Positions 50,584 through 60,966 of a stretch of 64,000 nucleotides of DNA are shown piece by piece. The stretch lies in contig NC_092587.1 of the NCBI RefSeq assembly GCF_047663525.1, positions 196,165,501 to 196,229,500 on the forward strand. The letters run 5' to 3'. The DNA comes from Anas platyrhynchos (taxonomy: Eukaryota > Chordata > Aves > Anseriformes > Anatidae). The notes beneath the pieces were generated by a model that searched no databases, was not told the origin of the DNA, and saw nothing but the letters and a program-made list of their open reading frames with translations. Made by a program: the position numbers and the translations under genes. Position 1 is the first letter of the stretch; each line of letters begins with the position of its first letter.

Positions 50584-53559
50584 ATGACTGATATGGATGA
50601 ATCCCAGGCTTCTGGTTCCGATTACCCTGATGCCCAAGATCTAATATGCACTCAACAGGAAGAAACATACATGTTACATGAACACACAACAAATAACCAA
50701 AGGAAATGCTCGCGCTCAAGGCAGAAGGGTGCCACTCCTGAGGAGTCTTCAGTTCAGGTCATCCTGGACAGCAGTGATTCAGAAATGTGAGTTTTTATTG
50801 CTAGTTTGAGAATTTTTCATGCACAAAACCTGCATGATACCTCATGAATTTACGTATTCTGTTGAAAGTAAATGTTTCTTGGGTGACCTTTTTGCTTCTA
50901 GTGGCAGTGAGTACAACACCGCTGAACCTTCAAAGCAAAAAAGGAGATCACAACCTTCAAGGCAACAAGTGGAAGACGTTATAACAGTGCATGATGATGA
51001 AAGTTCAGATTCTTCTCCATCTCCTCTGAGTCCAGTGAAGCTACCTGAACCCTCCAAAGAGAAGAAATCCAAGCTTAATTTGAAAGCCATTTTTGCCTAT
51101 CACTTCAGGGGAAGGAAGTTTAAAACTGCTGCACACAACAATTTTCGGAGTAAAAGGAGGAGGAGGAAGACGAAGACGGAGACTGAGACAAAGACAAAGA
51201 CAAGGACAAGGCATAAGCACACATACATGCCTACTAGGAGGCCTCCACTGACAGCCTCGCCACAAGAGAAGAGGGAAAGGCTTCTACATCGGGGTGTTCA
51301 GTTTCCTTTTGTTGAAAAACATTATGGGACAAAACATATTCCCTTAAAGATGGTTCTTAACTATGAGGTGAGTCCTGTTTTACTGCAGAAATGTTTTAAT
51401 TTTGAATTTATTTTAAAAACAGGGAATGTAATTTAGCTGTTTTCTGCTTCTACCTGACGTGCTACATACAGTGAAGCAAAGCTGGCTGTATTTTTGTTAG
51501 GCAGGACACTTGCTGTTTTCTGTTTGATACCTCAAAGAAAAGCACAGCTGAAATAAGGGTGTCAATTTAATACTGCAATTTGGTTGATAGTACAAAGACT
51601 TGATTTCTTTGCTTTATCATAGTGGTATTTTTAAAATCTTGCCTGATGTTTTTTTTTTCTTTAGCAAGCAGCTACAAGGGGATATTTGCAGTACATTGAA
51701 ATGCTCAAATACGAAGAACATCTCAAAAAGGCTTTGAAAGCACTTCAAGCTAGTGAAGACTTAGAAAGAGAATGTCTGGCAGTACGGAAACACAAGTATT
51801 TAGATGATGAAGGTCCCATTTCCCCTATCCAGGAGATGAAGTAAGTTCCTCTAATATTTTTAGGGAGTAAAAAGCTTGCTGTCTTGTTCTAAACTAAAAC
51901 ACAAATTTGAGTATACAGCGTCAATGCCTTTATCAACAGGTAGATGCATGACTTTGATCGGTTAAATGACAATGTACTCCTGTAAGTCAGTAACACATGT
52001 GGTGGTTTAGCACTGATGAACAGCTGAGCCATCACTATGGCAGGGTAACAGAAAGCTCCTGTGTTAAAACAAGGACAGGGAGATCACTCACCAGTTACTG
52101 TCACAGGCAAAACTCAGCATGGGAGATTAATGTAATTTATGACCTATTGCTGACAAGCTAGAGGAGTGAGAAATGGAAGAAATGAGTTAAAAACACCTTC
52201 CCCCTATCCACCCTCCTCCACCTCCTCCCCCTGAGCAGCACAGGGGAGCAGGGAATGGGGGCAAGAGCAAGCCCCTGGTATTTGGTGCTGAACCTGATGC
52301 TACACAGTATGAAATCAGCCTTTGGTCAGTTCAGGTGGGTGCTCTTGCTGTCTCCACCTCCTATTTCTTGCTCACCTGTAGCCTGCTTGCTTGGGGGTGG
52401 GCTGGGTGGAACAGAACGAGGAAAAGGCAAGTTGTGAAGCTGTCCAGGCACTGTTCAGCAACAGACACAAATCTTGCAATCGCAAATCCAAAGCAGAGCA
52501 CCTTACGGGCTGCTACAAAGCAAGCTACCCCAGCCAGATCCAGTGCAGTCTGCTACACCTAGAGCTGAACAATTCAGGAGGAAGAACAGTTGGCTGTAAT
52601 AGTGTGTGATTTTTGTGACCCAGCTGTAGGTGTATTGAGCTCTAATCTACCCTTTTTGTTAACCTATATCCACATCATGCAATTGAAATGTGATTGACTG
52701 AAATCTTCATTTTGGGGAAGGTCTGCATGATCAAAACAGTTTATTTACATACAATAAGTGGATCAAAAAGTCAGGAAGGTGACTTGGTGTTGTAAATATA
52801 CCTAGCACCTTAAAATGGGGAAGCTAGAAGATGATGTAAAGGTACAAGCCTGTTCAGGTATTATTCACTTGGCACTCAAACTGGTAGCTCTTGTGTGTTG
52901 AAGTATTCGGGTGAGCCACTAAAGTGGGTAACAGTAATAGGACTAAAATTGTCCCAGCTTTCTGGGAAGTTGTCTTGCTGTAAAAACTCACGGACCATAG
53001 TGGAAATCAGTTTGTCCTGCCTGTGTTGGTAGCTGGGATGTAATTCTGTTACCAGAAACTTCCCTGAGAACAGCCTCCTATAAAAGCAGTAGTCTTACAC
53101 CCACAAGCTGTAGCGCTTCCATACTCATTACGAGAAGCCAGGGATTGTGGTAGGAAGACAACATAAGTACGTTAAGCTACTATAAGAGTATCAAGTTCAA
53201 TTTAAATTTTGTCTATTTCAGTGATGACAGCAGCATGGGTGCTGATAATGAAGATGACTTTGATGTCAGAGTAGTGGTGAGTAAATATTCCTTAACTTCA
53301 GAAACTCCATAACCTTCTGAGGTTAAAGAAGTTGTAGGTAATGTCCTTACCAAAGTGAAGTGTCTCAAAATTAGACTTGTGAATATGCTGTCTTTCATTG
53401 ATTCAGGACAACAGCTGTTTCATTTTAAGCAGCACACTTCCCAGTAAGAAGAAATCCAAGACAGAAACAAAACGTGCAAAATCAACAAGAGCGGTGGAAG
53501 TAAAAAAGAGAGACCGTGCTGCTGCGAAGTCTGGGCTTCAGCGAGGTTCACTCCAGTGA
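50584..53559 (+). CDS. TAF1D: TATA-box binding protein associated factor, RNA polymerase I subunit D
   Basis: Five coding exons join in frame: 50584-50786, 50902-51367, 51665-51840, 53222-53276 and 53407-53559, all with consensus splice sites. They give 350 residues, against 278 recalled for human TAF1D. The N-terminal third is acidic and serine-rich. It is followed by LNLKAIFAYHFRGRKFK, a very basic stretch (SKRRRRKTKTETETKTKTRT) and the family core QFPFVEKHYG ... LNYEQAATRGYLQYIEMLKYEEHLKKAL. The core ends with HKYLDDEGPISPIQEM. The C-terminus is lysine-rich and ends GLQRGSLQ. TAF1D (TAFI41/JOSD3) is a subunit of SL1/TIF-IB, which recruits RNA polymerase I to rDNA promoters in the nucleolus. 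The start at 50584 follows the exon acceptor at 50570. The Lys-Thr repeat comes from a purine-rich hexanucleotide run. The stop lies 129 nt before another splice donor. Confidence 0.93.
51998..52470 (+). mobile_element. Degenerate LTR-like interspersed repeat in a TAF1D intron
   Basis: It starts with 'tgtggtggtttagcac' and continues through 'acaaggacagggagatcact', 'caccagttactgtcacag', 'gcaaaactcagcatgggaga', 'acaccttccccctatccacc' and a CTCC-rich segment. This succession resembles a repeat common in bird genomes that I believe is a solo LTR of an endogenous retrovirus of the ERVL type. It is heavily diverged and carries no coding region. The family assignment is from memory. Confidence 0.5.
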
Positions 53560-54610
53560 ACAGCAAACTGCTAAGGGAGGTGGCAGCGGTCACTGCAGAT
53601 ACCTTGTTAAGGCCTACGTGGGTTAAAGTGTTTGTCTGAAGACGACGATAAGCTATCAACTCAGCAACCTAGTCAGATTGGGCTTAAGGTGAGTGTATAA
53701 TTGTTTTGCTAAGCATTTATCTGTCAGATACCTAATACCGTTGATGCAGTGGCTGGTAATACTGTTAAAATGTTAGCTTCTGCAGCTTAACTTGTGTAAT
53801 CAATGGATCACAGAATTGCAGAATTAAGAAGTGTTCAAAATCTTGTGATTTAGCAGAATCTAGTATAGTGTGTGTGCACGCACATTCTTTTAATGGGGTC
53901 TCATGAATGTAACTAAGCAGAAGTGGGAAGCTCTCTAGGATGATGGTACTTAACAAGTGCTGCCTCAAATCCAAATTTCCTTCCTGAAGGGTGTTTGAGA
54001 CAGTTGGAAACATGACTAATGAGCATTAAGTGATAACTCCTAGATCACAAGGCTGTCTTGATAGTGGTAGAAATATTTTTTTTTAAAGTTATGTTTAAAA
54101 AGCTTACCTGTAAATCAAGGAGATGTAAATGAGCAATGGGTTCAGCCCCAAATATTCTGTAATAGCCAAATTGCTGTCGGCAACAAACTAACAGCTGTTC
54201 AGCAGGTAAAAGATGTTGATGCTGAATGGGGATCCAAAAAAAAAAAAGCAAGCATCTGCTTATCTTAGAGGCTGGGGAGATTCACTGTGGGTGCTCAGTA
54301 CAAAGAGGATTGGTCAACTTGCATTCCTTATTTGCTTGAATTAAGGTTTCAAATCTTTGAAGATTTCCCTTGAGGTTTCCCTGTTGCAACTTAATAGCTG
54401 TAGGGAGGAATAAGACTACAAAAACCTACTCTTCAGTAATTGAAGATGATACTTAATCATGGTCCAAAATTAATGGCTGAATGTAACTCTTCTAGGCATC
54501 TACCTGAGAAGTACTCCATGGCTTCACAGACTCATCCAGGACCTAGGAGTGGGGTTCTTGCTGGGTAAGGCATAGCGAGGTGGCGTGTGGAGGGAGTGCT
54601 GCTCATTCTG

Positions 54611-54688
54611 CAGTTCACGTGATGAATTTTTCTGTTCAACTGCTGAGTGACTCAGAAATGAACTAAATTTCAATTCTGATTAGAACTG
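54611..54688 (+). ncRNA. Box C/D snoRNA, SNORD5/SNORD6-like, in the first tail intron
   Basis: Box C GTGATGA is at 54619-54625 and box D CTGA at 54676-54679. The terminal stem CAGTTC/GAACTG is perfect. An internal D' box CTGA lies at 54643-54646 and a weak C' (AATGAAC) after it. The bases before D' (TGTTCAACTG) are complementary to 28S rRNA CAGUUGAACA. By the box plus five rule the methylated base is the second U of CAGUU. Human TAF1D hosts SNORD5 and SNORD6, whose older names place them at 28S 2409 and 2411. This gene fits one of that pair. It ends 129 nt before the next acceptor. Confidence 0.85.
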
Positions 54689-56349
54689 GATTTGTACCCA
54701 TGAAAAGCCAGCTTGTTACAGCTGTTAAATTGATTGCTGAAATGTAGCTTTTGGCTTTAGGAATCTCACGTTACTTCATCGTATCTAATAGTTCTTATCC
54801 CTTTCCTTTTTTTCCAGTTTCTGTTGCTTTTGGATAATGAAATACCAGTCAACTGATGCAAGAGGTGAGCTGTTAACTTGGTTTGCAGTGGCTATTTTCT
54901 TCAGGTAGCTTTTGCTACCAAAACAAAATGTTTTTGAAAAACAGTCTAGTATGTTTCAGGTGAATAAATCACATTTCACTGCTACATTTAAAGCCTCGAG
55001 AGAGAAAGTTCAAAGTAACACTCCTTTTATCAGTCTAACCAAACTTAGAGCCTGTAGATTTTGCTTGAATGGAAGGTAAAATAATTCTGCAGTACCTGCA
55101 TGTTAAAGGCAGTTTTTTTAGAAGGCATATATGGAAATACTTCTGTTTAACCTGGTGTTGAATGCCACAGGGCCTCTCAACCAAGGACAAATGCGATTTG
55201 TTTTGGATATTACCAGGAGCCTTCTGTGCTGAGGAGGTTGGAGAGCTACTGTGCACTTAGTGTCCTGGTGGTACCCTGCCAACAATTGCTGTACTGGTGG
55301 GTGTCATGCAGCTGCAGCTTCTGATTGCTTCCCTCTGGTAAAATCCCATCTTAATGCATGCCCTGTGTCTTGGGAACATCAGAAGGGAGCTAGTCCCAGA
55401 CATAGATCTCTAAAGCTGTGAAGCTTCCTTCAAGAAGCTTCTTCCATGTGTCAAGTTCTTGTGTCTTCTGGAGGGCCCAGGAAATAGCATGGAAGAACAC
55501 TTTAGGTAGGGTAGATGGACAGGAAAAAATCTGCAAGATAGGAAGGTACGAGATGTAGCTGAGCAAGTAGTGAAGCTTTCTGAGAGCATTCTTCCCTGTA
55601 AGAGGGTAGGAGCACAGCATCATCTTCTGGCCTTTGCTGTAGGAAGGGTACTAGACTAGAGAACTTGTGCTGTGCCAAATTGATTTCTACGACATCATAT
55701 CTGATACTGAACTTGTTGCCCCAGTTACTGTAGTCCAAATTACACCTGTCTAAAAACAGAAGGCATAGTATGAAAGGTGACAGTTTTTAATGGGGTAAGT
55801 ATACAGGAGACTGAGAAATTGAGCTTCATTTCTGTGTGCTTGTTGAGGATAGTCTAAAAATAGTGAAAAATAAGGTGAAAGCTGATGCCTTCAGTTCGTT
55901 TCAGCACGTGTTCAGTTTTTGTCTGGTGCTGTAGACAAAAAACCTGGAACCTAGTGCTTAAAAAAAAACCTTCTTCGCAACCCACAGCTGATGCATGTAT
56001 TGGTTGTGTTACTTATATGAAGGAACAATCTTTGCATTTATTCAAGCAGCATTTAATCTAAATCCTGAATTTGGGGTGGGAATTTTATATAGCCTTTGCA
56101 GAAGTACAGTCTCGTTGCATTTTTTCCTTCCCAGACTTTGTGGATGAATTCACCGGCTTGGCAGCACTGAGCAGTTGTAACTTGTTTTTGGACTGCTTGA
56201 ATTCTTGACAGCTGTTTGCTGACCTTCTGATGACAGATCTTTTACTTCAGCACACTCCTGTGGAACGCATTAGGGAAAGAGGTAAGCTTTGTGTTTCTAA
56301 GAATTCATTTTTTTCCAGAGAAGTACGTTGAATACTGCAATAAGTAATC

Positions 56350-56490
56350 AGCCTGCACGCTGTATGGCATGTGTGCCCAGCAGTGTCTTCCTGATGTGTT
56401 CAAAAAGCAGCACTACAGTGTTTCAGCTGCTGGCATCATGGTTTTAATGTGGACATGCTGATTGAACTTGGTGTTTCTGTTGAAACAAGT
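56350..56490 (+). ncRNA. H/ACA snoRNA, diverged paralogue of the gene at 58.95 kb
   Basis: The 3' hairpin closes with GTTTCAGC (from 56420) pairing to GTTGAAAC, followed by ACA at 56485-56487 and three more bases. The 5' hairpin is closed by GCTGT/GCAGC. The sequence aligns with 58949-59090 along most of its length, sharing CCCAGCAG, TGTTCAAAAA, CTACAG, GGCATC and TGGTTTT. The hinge reads ACAGTG and lacks the final A of the ANANNA box. This copy may be weakened or use a shifted hinge. I cannot assign a numbered SNORA family. Confidence 0.7.
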
Positions 56491-57410
56491 AGATGAAAAA
56501 TTTCTTGGAACTGTTACGTGATAATATTTTTGGTTCTAAAACATTTCTTGCAGTGGGAGGTATCTGAGGAAGTAGTTGTGTTTTTGAAACACAAATAAAA
56601 GGATCAGAAAGCTAAGTGGCTGAGTTTTAAAACGTTGTTATGCCTCGTTTTTCAGCAAATAGACACAACTCACCATGTGTCTGAATTGAACAACGTGGCT
56701 AGAACAGCAACAGGTTGTGCTTTCCTCACTGTAAAGCTCATTGCAGTGGTGACAATGAGGCCTGTAACAGGCTTAATTAGTGAAATGTTTATGCAAGCAT
56801 GGTCTAAAATATAGCTACAATAAAACAAAACCCCAAGGGTTGGCTTGTTTTCCTTTTAAATTTGGCCTCCTGCCTACAGAGGAAGGTTGGCAGCTACAAG
56901 AAAGGCATGAAGTGCTCCGGTCCTGTAACTGGTTCACGAAAGCATACTTGTAAGCTGTCTTAGAGTGGAATCTCATACGTGTTTTCTTGACATCCCAATA
57001 CCAGTTCATGTAGGTAACTCCTTTACTTGCATCTCATGTGCTGTGGCATTCAAATTTCTTAAATTGCAGGTAGATTTCGTTGGTAGTTTCATGACAGACT
57101 GGGCCACCTCTCTGATCTCAAAAGAAATGTCTGATATCAAATATAAGAATACCTGAGCTGAACTTAGAACTGTTTCTCAGATCCTGTAACTTGCTGTTTT
57201 TTCAGGAAGCCCACCGACCAGTCCAGTCTGAAGGAAAGTCTCGGTAAGTTGGTTTGATACCAAATTCTTAATGTCCGTTGATGAGTGCAAATTAGCTGTC
57301 TTACTTCAGTCCACTGAGCTGGTACATTGCAGTTTTTTCTTACTGGGGAGATGCATTGTTGCTGCATCAGATACTCGCCTTCCTCCAAACGTGAGAGTAT
57401 TGTACGATAA

Positions 57411-57480
57411 TTGTTGTGATGATTGGCAAAATGTTCAACTGCTCTGAAGAGAGTGAGTGAGAATAGCCTTTCTGAACAAA
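57411..57480 (+). ncRNA. Box C/D snoRNA, SNORD5/SNORD6-like, in the fourth tail intron
   Basis: Box C GTGATGA is at 57416-57422 and box D CTGA at 57472-57475, with a short terminal stem TTGT/ACAA. D' CTGA is at 57444-57447 and a C'-like GTGAGTGAG follows. The 13 bases before D' (ATGTTCAACTGCT) match 28S rRNA AGCAGUUGAACAU perfectly in complement. The predicted methylated base is the G of AGCAG, two bases 5' of the target of the snoRNA at 54.6 kb. That two-base offset is what the SNORD5/SNORD6 pair should show. Which of the two this is remains open. Confidence 0.85.
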
Positions 57481-58125
57481 CCAGTTCTGTGTTTTTCATC
57501 TCACTTTATTCTGGGTGGCCATTCTGAATTAACAAGCAGTGTTCTGTCAGTAAGTAAAGATAAAGGTTGACTTTTTATTAATTAAAAAACCTGTCAAATT
57601 ACATTGTTGCATTTAATATTCGGATGTCATAGCTTTAAGTGTGATTCCAGTGAGTGAGGTTATAAGAAATGCTTCTGGTGATCAGAAATCACTTAAGTAA
57701 TGCTGTAGGCTCTACTTGTTTGTGTGCACATACGTGTCACTTCGTAACCTCGTAATGATTTTGCTTTTTCAGGAGGCATATAGAGAAAATGAGAAGAACA
57801 AGAAGCCATTTCCCAGGAATATGAACCTGCAGCAGGTTAGTATGCCAGCTGAGGTTGTGGAAGTACATATGTTACGTGTGTTGCAAGTGTTTAAATAAAT
57901 GCTGTAGTTAATTTCCTCTGTTAATTCCAATTAAGGTACTGCTAGCTTTTTAATATTAAAACTGTTGCTGATAAGAAGGATGCACTGCGTCTTAGTGCAT
58001 TGTTTCCCTTCCCTCTTCCCCTAATTTCTTGAAAAAAGTAAAAAGGTACTTGAGGAGCAACTACTGTTCTATGCTTCTCCGGTCTGTTGGATTTTTATCT
58101 GCTGTATTAGTTGGTGATAACGGCA

Positions 58126-58254
58126 GTGGTGAGGTCTATCCCGATGGGATCTCTGCTGTAGGTTCATGTCGTTGGAAACGCCTCACAGAACAAACTTGTG
58201 GTTTAGTTTTACCCATTGAACTACCTGTTAGCTCTGTGGGATAAAACTACAAGA
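58126..58254 (+). ncRNA. H/ACA snoRNA in the fifth tail intron
   Basis: The 5' hairpin is closed by GTGAGG (58129-58134) and CCTCAC (58181-58186). It is followed at once by an H box AGAACA (58187-58192, matching ANANNA). The 3' hairpin is long and strong (TAGTTTTA-CCCA against TGGG-ATAAAACTA). It is followed by ACA at 58249-58251 and three bases. It ends 56 nt before the next acceptor at 58310. Numbered family not assigned. Confidence 0.82.
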
Positions 58255-58948
58255 CAAATCTTCATTTACTGTTAGAGGAATAAATATAATGCATTATGTT
58301 CTCCTTCAGGTACTGGCTTCTGCATTTCACACAAATGAAAAGTGGTGCAAATGGAGAAGCTTGGTAAGAGTCAAAAGATGTGTTCTGAGATTTCAAGTGT
58401 AACTAACATGGTTAATTACATGGCTTGAATTTCAGCCATTTTTTTGTGTGTGGGTATCAAAATTATTCCATTGTTGATTGTGGGTTAAGTTTTCTTGTCT
58501 TGGGAGAGTCTATTCCAGCTTTAATCCTAAAGCAGTTATTTACTAGTTCTTGGTTTGGTTGCTATAGCTTTTTAAAAAGAAAAAAAGCCAGCAGTCCAGT
58601 GTCTGCCTGGTCTTGAAATAACTTCATAGCATGCTGGGTTTGTGTTATTTGAGCAATAAATACTGCTTTTCTATCTGTAAGCTTCAAATTCTTCAAATGT
58701 TTGAGTTAAATTCTGAGCTTCTCAGCCAGTTTACTACTATACTGTTGAAATTCCTGGATTCTGTTCTACAGAGCATAGCTTAAAGTAAAACATGCAAAAT
58801 GCTTTGTAAAAAGTAGATACTTAGAAGTTCTGAAGCTGCTGAAATTGATGGAATCTCTTTTCTCTTAAATGCATGACAGCTTTTTTGAAGTGGGTATAGA
58901 AAGAGCTTGAACCTTAACGTGTGCAGTGGTGGATTGAGCTATTGCACC

Positions 58949-59090
58949 TGTTGCACTGTATGGTATCTGCACCCAGCAGCATTCCTCTGATGGGGTGTTC
59001 AAAAAACAGTGCTACAGCAGTTCGGCATTTGGCATCGTTGGTTTTCATTCTGCTGTGTGTGTTAAACCTGGTATTTCTGCTGATACAAAC
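58949..59090 (+). ncRNA. H/ACA snoRNA in the sixth tail intron
   Basis: The 5' hairpin is closed by GCACTGT (58953) and ACAGTGC with an inner GCACCC/GGGTGT stem, leaving a pocket with TCAAAAA on its 3' side. The H box ACAGCA matches ANANNA. The 3' hairpin is closed by TCGGCA/TGCTGA and followed by ACA at 59085-59087 plus three bases. The gene is homologous to the one at 56350-56490 and keeps the better hinge. Confidence 0.83.
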
Positions 59091-59692
59091 CTTGTCCTCT
59101 TCAAGGATTTGAGTGCATTCCTTATTCCATGCACAACGTTCCAGTGGGAGAGCTGGTTCTCCCAGGTGTATTCAGTTTTTATTTTTTTTAACAGGTGATT
59201 TGGAATACAGAACGAAGGGAATTTTGTATTTTAAAAGGATTAGCTGTGGAAGAGGATAATGACCGCTTTGACTGGTAAGCACTGAGTTACGTGTTAGTAC
59301 GGAAGGTTTCAGGCAACTTTACAGAACTGTGGTTGTTAACTTGATAGGCCTTGAAGTAAACTGTCTGGTGAAAGAAATCCTTGTCCAGTAGTGGATGACC
59401 CTGGGTGTTGGCAGTACCTGGGCAAGCTGCTTCATTCTCAAGTCAAACCTGGGCATTTGTGTAAATTGAGTGGATGCCACAGAGTTAGACAGTGATTTTG
59501 TAGCTCCTGAAGCAAGGGCTGTTGCTGGTCATGATTAATTCTTTTTTGGAACATTTAACGTATTAGGCTTGTTGATACGCAGCTTGGCTTAATGCATATT
59601 GGCACGATTTTGGTTGGTCCTTAAGAAAAAGGATGGGAAACTTAAATGTGGGACTTAAATACTGATTTAAGTTGGTGGTAGTAGCAGTGACT

Positions 59693-59819
59693 ATCTGGTC
59701 ATTACCAAAGCTGCTAGGATGTTATGTTTCTGGTAGGCTGTGGACATGACCATAAAGCAAGTCCATCAGACTCTTGAACTGCCACCTTGCGTGGCACTAG
59801 ATCTGCTGGGAATACAGCT
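59693..59819 (+). ncRNA. H/ACA snoRNA in the seventh tail intron
   Basis: The 5' hairpin is closed by TGGTCAT (59696-59702) pairing perfectly with ATGACCA (59746-59752). It has an inner TACCA/TGGTA stem. The H box is AAAGCA (59754-59759). The 3' hairpin is closed by CCATCAGA/TCTGCTGG with a perfect inner TGCCAC/GTGGCA stem. ACA follows at 59814-59816, plus three bases. This is the cleanest H/ACA structure in the window. It lies far (about 910 nt) from the next acceptor, so the rest of this 1.46-kb intron could hold another gene. Confidence 0.88.
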
Positions 59820-60960
59820 TGAACGTAGGTCAGACACATGCTCCCTGCCTTTTGCTGGTAAAGTTAACCGAGCAGGTTCCTGCTGAGGCGTTGGGCAGTT
59901 CTGACACCTGGGCTACCAAGGACTCAAGAGTTCTAGTTAGAATCTCCACCTCTTAATTCAGGCTCCAGAAGCTGCTGTGGAGAGAGTTGTGCATACAGAC
60001 TGGGGAAAACAAATGTCTGCTCCATGCAGTCTGCATCCAACTGCAGCTTCCTGCACTAACCATCTGACTTCTTAGCTTGTAGTGTCAGTTACTGAACTTC
60101 AGAGGGGTGAAAAACAACACCTGAGTGCTGCCAGAACACGTCCAAAGGTGAGATGCTTGCCAGAATTGCTGGTACTAAAAGGATGCTCAGGGTCACTTCA
60201 AAGAGGGTTTGCATGGCTGAAACACCAGCAGCTCTTAACGCGGTGACCGTACATTGAAATCCTCTGCAGGATGCTGTGGACACATTGTGTGTGCTGTGGT
60301 CTATTTCTGAGGAGATAAAACCTGACGCAGTAAAGCTGCTTACAGTGAAAAAAGTTGATCTACTGCCCTGTCACCTTTCTGAGGTGCTGATGGAGAGAGG
60401 ATGCTGCTGCTGGGTGTGGTGTGCCTAGAGCTGCATGGAAGTCTTTCAGTAGAACCAAAATAGGTGGGGGAGGGGATGGAAGTGCAGGACTGAAATGCTA
60501 GAGACACTGGTTGGAATAAAATTATTATAGTAAGAACTGGCATTGGAAAATGTTTTTTTTGCCCATAAACATCTTCATTAAGGGATATATAAACATGTTC
60601 CTGCACTACTGCTTTTCCATGGGCACCATAATACCAAATTAGTTGCTTTGAACAGTAGGAAAAGATGAAGACAACAGTTCAGAGGGCTTTTCTCTGGAAT
60701 TACAGTGCTAATGTGTGCTCTTCTCCTTCAGGTCCTGCTGTGATGTTGCTGCAAGTTTGTTGCAAGGAAGAACAGAACAGCTCTTAAATGCAGAAAGGAT
60801 GCTAGAGTGACATTAATTACTGCAATTAACACTAACTTTCCTTACTGCTCTGGAAACTGAAATAAGTGTGTTACCAACTGCTTTTCCCCCACTTCTGTTA
60901 TTTGAACTCAACTGTATTCAGGCTTGGGGGGTGTTTATTCCGTACATGCCACAACATTTA

Positions 60961-60966
60961 AATAAA
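60961..60966 (+). terminator. TAF1D: TAF1D poly(A) signal
   Basis: AATAAA lies about 230 nt into the last exon. It is the first canonical hexamer in that exon. Confidence 0.7.

Noticed and set aside
54106-54235. Possible H/ACA RNA with AGCAAT/AATTGCT and TTCAGCA/TGCTGAA stems
   Set aside because: There is an acceptable hinge (AAACTA), but no ACA box follows the second stem.
57274-57330. TTGATGA followed by CTGA as another C/D snoRNA
   Set aside because: Box C has T instead of a purine at the first position, the span is only about 50 nt, and no terminal stem forms. The real C/D gene of this intron is at 57411.
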